Assembly (NCBI RefSeq): GCF_012726175.1
Contig: NZ_JAASAD010000008.1
Location: 62,001-126,000 of the forward strand
Direction of reading: 5' to 3'
DNA from: Micromonospora sp. HNM0581
GTDB lineage: Bacteria > Actinomycetota > Actinomycetes > Mycobacteriales > Micromonosporaceae
Length of the DNA: 64,000 nt
Shown here: piece by piece, positions 61,230-64,000 of the stretch
How the letters are laid out: every line of letters begins with the position of its first letter
Numbering within the stretch: position 1 is the stretch's first letter
Translations under genes and position numbers: made by a program
Notes under the pieces: generated by a model
What the model was told of the DNA's origin: nothing
The model's input: the letters and a program-made list of their open reading frames with translations, nothing else
Database searches by the model: none

Positions 61230-62003
61230 ATGAACGTCCTCGGTAAGCGCAGAATCGCCTCGTCGCTACTGGCGACCATGGCAATTCTGGTTACGCCCGT
61301 CATCACCGGAAACGGCGTTGCCGCAGCCGCAGCCCCCTGCGACCATCCCGCCCAGCAGCTCAACCTGAAGAACTGGAAGGTCACTCTGCCGACCGGATCC
61401 TCCGGGTCGCCGACCGAGATCAAGCAGCCTGCGCTGGCCACCTACTCGGTCAACCCCTGGTTCATGGTGAACGCTGCCTGCACCGGGGTGCAGTTCCGGT
61501 CGCCGGTCAACGGTGTGACCACGCCCAACTCCAGCTACGCTCGCTCCGAGCTGCGGGAGATGACCAACAACGGCACCCAGAACGCGTCCTGGTCGGCTAC
61601 CTCGGGTACCCATACCATGACCTTCAGACTGGCGTTCAACAAACTTCCGAACGACAAGTCCCACGTCGTGGGAGCCCAGATTCATGACGGCGACGACGAC
61701 GTGACGGTCTTCCGACTGGAAGGCAGCAGCCTCTACATCACCAAGGGCAACACCACCCACCACAAACTGGTGACCAACAATTACAAGCTCCATACGGTCT
61801 TCGAGGGGAAGTTCGTCGTCAGCGGCGGTAAGATCAGCGTCTACTACAACGGCGTACTCCAGACGACAATCTCGCACTCCGCGTCCGGCAACTATTTCAA
61901 GGCCGGCGCATACACCCAGGCGAATTGTGGCAACTCGTCGCCGTGCAGTAGCTCGAACTACGGCCAGGTGAGCATGTACAAGTTGCTCGTCACGCATTCC
62001 TGA
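61230..62003 (+). CDS. Secreted alginate lyase, polysaccharide lyase family 7
   Basis: A 257-residue exported enzyme: signal peptide about residues 1-35 (LLATMAILVTPVITG core), then a single PL7 jelly-roll. The three PL7 signature regions are present: YARSELREM, GAQIHDGDDD (the QIH form, linked in the family to guluronate-containing substrates) and YFKAGAYTQ. It should cut alginate by beta-elimination outside the cell. It is convergent with a PL6 lyase. GGAAGGAAG precedes the ATG. Confidence 0.93.
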   Translation: MNVLGKRRIASSLLATMAILVTPVITGNGVAAAAAPCDHPAQQLNLKNWKVTLPTGSSGSPTEIKQPALATYSVNPWFMVNAACTGVQFRSPVNGVTTPNSSYARSELREMTNNGTQNASWSATSGTHTMTFRLAFNKLPNDKSHVVGAQIHDGDDDVTVFRLEGSSLYITKGNTTHHKLVTNNYKLHTVFEGKFVVSGGKISVYYNGVLQTTISHSASGNYFKAGAYTQANCGNSSPCSSSNYGQVSMYKLLVTHS

Positions 62004-62013
62004 CGAGCCATCG

Positions 62014-62046
62014 TGTCGGGGTCTCCGATCACAGGAGACCCCGACA
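62014..62046. terminator. Bidirectional hairpin terminator
   Basis: Perfect 13-bp stem (62014-62026 with 62034-62046) and 7-base loop between the two convergent lyase genes. Confidence 0.75.
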
Positions 62047-62053
62047 TCTCTGG

Positions 62054-64000
62054 TCAGGACGCGTCGACGCCGACGTCGGCGGCGGTGAGGGGACGTCGAC
62101 CGACCGCGGCGCCGGACAACTCGTCGGCGCCGACGTCGGCGGTTGCGCTCCGCAGCTGACCGTCCATGTCCTGCGTCAGGAACGGGTAGCTGCCCGTAGC
62201 GGTGTCGACCGCGGGACTGCCGGGGGCGATCCGGTACACCTCACCCTGCCTCGTCAGGAGAGGGTCGACAGTTCGGACTCCGACGGTCTTTCCCACGTTG
62301 GCCGCCCCCGTCGGCCAGGCGATGTTGCCGGCGTACGTCATGTTCCTGGGAGTTCTCAGCTCGTTGACGAGCGTGCCGTGAGCGCCGACGATGATGTTGT
62401 CGGCCACGACGCTGTCGACCGGTGCGTGGGCGTAGTTGGCGCCGATCTCGATGTTCGACACGTTGTTGACGAACGTGTTGTGCACCGCGGTGGCCCGGTA
62501 AACCCGCCAGTGGGCGGAGAGTGCGCCCGAGGTGTCCACGTCTCCGCCGTCGAGTTGCAGCGCGGCGTCGTAGCCCGTACCGGTCAGTCCTTCGAAGTGG
62601 TTGTTGTAGATCTTGTGGTCCTGGCCGTAGACCCGAACGCCACCGGTACCGGCCTTGCCGCCGCCGAGGAAGAAGTTGCCGTACACCTGACTGCGGTTGC
62701 CGTGGCGTAGTGACAGCGTGCCCTGCGAGGTGCGGAAGGTGTTGTACCGCAACGTGTTGTCGTTGCTCTTCACGGAGATGATCTCGGGGTCGCCGTCACA
62801 GTTCTCGAACAGGTTGCTCTCGATCGTGGTGTGCCCGCTCGACTGGGAGATCGCGCTCCAACCGACTCGGATCGCCTCCATCTCGTTGGTGGCGCGGGGA
62901 CCGATGTTGCGGAAGTGGTTGTGGTCGATCAGGTCGTACTGGGACTGCTGGGTGGTCGATCCGTCGATGGTGATGAAGTTGCCGAGCTGGCGTTTCTCCT
63001 CGAACAGGTTGTGGTCGATCCGGTTGTGGTGGCTGTTCGCACCCTGGATGACGATCCATTTCAGAGAGCTGGATTCGGCTAGTCGGAAGTGGTTACGGCT
63101 CAGTCTGACGTGGTGTGAGCCGGTGATCTTCAAGGTGTTGCTGTTGCGCCAGGCCAGGCCACTGACGGTGACGTACGACGAGTCGAGCACTTCGAGCTGA
63201 CCGCCGGTGACGACCGCCCCGCCCCGACGGGCCGCCATGATCGTGATTGGTGCGTCGGCGGTGCCGTGCCGTCCGTTGAGTTTGCCGATCGAGTAGTCGC
63301 CGTCGGCAAGCAGGATCGTGTGGCCGGCTGCGGCATTGGCCATCGCGTCGCTGAGCTGCGCCGACGAGGACACGTTGACGATCGTGGCGCCGGGCGGCGG
63401 CGTGCTCGTCGTCGGTGCCGGGCTCGGGGTGACTGTGGGCCGTGGGGTTGGCGATCCGGTCCCGCCCGGGCCGGGTCCGAGGATGTCCACCTCGGTGATC
63501 GAGGTCCACCCGTTCTGGCTGTTGCCGTAGCCCTGGATGCGTAGGTACCGGCCGGTGGCGGCGGAGAATTCGTAGGTCTCGGGCAGCGACGTCGCCCCCG
63601 AACTGGTCCGGGTCGGGATGACGGTGGTCCAGCTCGTGCCGTTGGTTGAGGTCTGCACGGTGAAGGTCGTCCGGCGTTGGTCGCCCCGGTACCACGCCAC
63701 TGTCACCGCGCCCGTCGTGACGGCCGAGCAGAGGTCGTAACGAATCCAGACGCCGTCGCCGTCGGCGGACCAGCGGGTCCCGAGGTCGTCGTCGCGTGTG
63801 TTCGCCGGTACGTTTCCGTCGTTGCCGCTTGCGCTCACCTCGCAGACAGTCAGCGGCACGGCGGTGGGCGCCGCGAACCGGAGGGGCCCGGCCGGGGCAC
63901 CGGCTGCGGGTTTCGTGGCGGTCAGAGCGGGCAGTGCCGCGAGAACGCCTGCGGCGAGTGCTGCGGCGACGACCGCAGCGTGCGGGCTCAGCTTCGTCGG
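62054..64000 (-). CDS. Secreted alginate lyase, polysaccharide lyase family 6, with N-terminal sugar-binding domain (partial)
   Basis: The frame is open to the window end, so the start codon is missing; about 648 residues are visible. From the edge: a signal-peptide-like stretch (AAVVAAALAAGVLAALPAL), a discoidin/F5-8-type C carbohydrate-binding domain of about 130 residues (DDDLGTRWSADGDGVWIRYDL, ending WTSITEVDILG), a Pro/Thr linker, then a right-handed beta-helix of the PL6/chondroitinase B family. The catalytic pair is probably the Lys in ISVKSNDNTLRYN and the Arg in LSLRHGNRSQVYGNFF. It should act on alginate together with the PL7 enzyme. Confidence 0.9.
   Translation of the reverse strand, partial: PTKLSPHAAVVAAALAAGVLAALPALTATKPAAGAPAGPLRFAAPTAVPLTVCEVSASGNDGNVPANTRDDDLGTRWSADGDGVWIRYDLCSAVTTGAVTVAWYRGDQRRTTFTVQTSTNGTSWTTVIPTRTSSGATSLPETYEFSAATGRYLRIQGYGNSQNGWTSITEVDILGPGPGGTGSPTPRPTVTPSPAPTTSTPPPGATIVNVSSSAQLSDAMANAAAGHTILLADGDYSIGKLNGRHGTADAPITIMAARRGGAVVTGGQLEVLDSSYVTVSGLAWRNSNTLKITGSHHVRLSRNHFRLAESSSLKWIVIQGANSHHNRIDHNLFEEKRQLGNFITIDGSTTQQSQYDLIDHNHFRNIGPRATNEMEAIRVGWSAISQSSGHTTIESNLFENCDGDPEIISVKSNDNTLRYNTFRTSQGTLSLRHGNRSQVYGNFFLGGGKAGTGGVRVYGQDHKIYNNHFEGLTGTGYDAALQLDGGDVDTSGALSAHWRVYRATAVHNTFVNNVSNIEIGANYAHAPVDSVVADNIIVGAHGTLVNELRTPRNMTYAGNIAWPTGAANVGKTVGVRTVDPLLTRQGEVYRIAPGSPAVDTATGSYPFLTQDMDGQLRSATADVGADELSGAAVGRRPLTAADVGVDAS

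Overview
The window is high-GC, gene-dense DNA with GTG starts, 4-bp stop/start overlaps and mycothiol-type enzymes. This fits an actinomycete, probably Micromonosporaceae (Micromonospora-like); the genus is inference. No rRNA, tRNA, CRISPR array or intact insertion sequence was seen.

Layout. (1) 1-12.1 kb, accessory metabolism: the end of an MFS transporter, a GMC oxidoreductase, a TetR regulator with a palindromic operator, a carotenoid cleavage oxygenase grouped with a His-rich membrane protein and a CopC-like protein, an SDR, two AhpD-like proteins, an AraC regulator, a DinB/maleylpyruvate-isomerase-like protein and an NAD-dependent epimerase-like protein. (2) 12.3-24.7 kb, a complete enediyne warhead cassette: unbL (DUF1702) and a P450 on the plus strand converge on a minus-strand operon unbV-unbU-pksE-thioesterase-flavin reductase. 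PksE shows KS-AT-ACP-KR-DH-PPTase order. Next to it (25.2-28.3 kb) are a small beta-rich protein, a decayed membrane gene, a second DinB-type protein and a class D flavin monooxygenase-like protein.

(3) 28.5-42.5 kb, a probable metallophore locus: MFS exporter and FecBCD-type importer on the minus strand, and divergently a PLP decarboxylase, SbnB-like dehydrogenase, HisC-like aminotransferase, SbnA-like synthase, a heterodimeric ABC transporter (one half with an 11-His N-terminus) and an ATP-grasp ligase. SbnA/SbnB point to a 2,3-diaminopropionate-type intermediate. No NRPS or IucA/IucC synthetase is present, so an ATP-grasp-assembled chelator is the best guess.

(4) 44-54.6 kb: galE, and divergent from it a nine-gene, translationally coupled operon: inositol-phosphate synthase, HD protein, methyltransferase, Gfo/Idh oxidoreductase, zinc-ribbon metallo-beta-lactamase-like protein, YcaO, TIM-barrel isomerase, GT4 glycosyltransferase and PIG-L deacetylase. 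It resembles the start of mycothiol synthesis with a YcaO added and no precursor peptide. I regard it as the best candidate for an undescribed pathway.

(5) 54.6-64 kb: TetR, a 5'-truncated SDR pseudogene, an iron-siderophore ABC importer behind a clear IdeR/DmdR1 box, an FAH-family hydrolase, and convergent PL7 and PL6 alginate lyases, the latter running off the window end.
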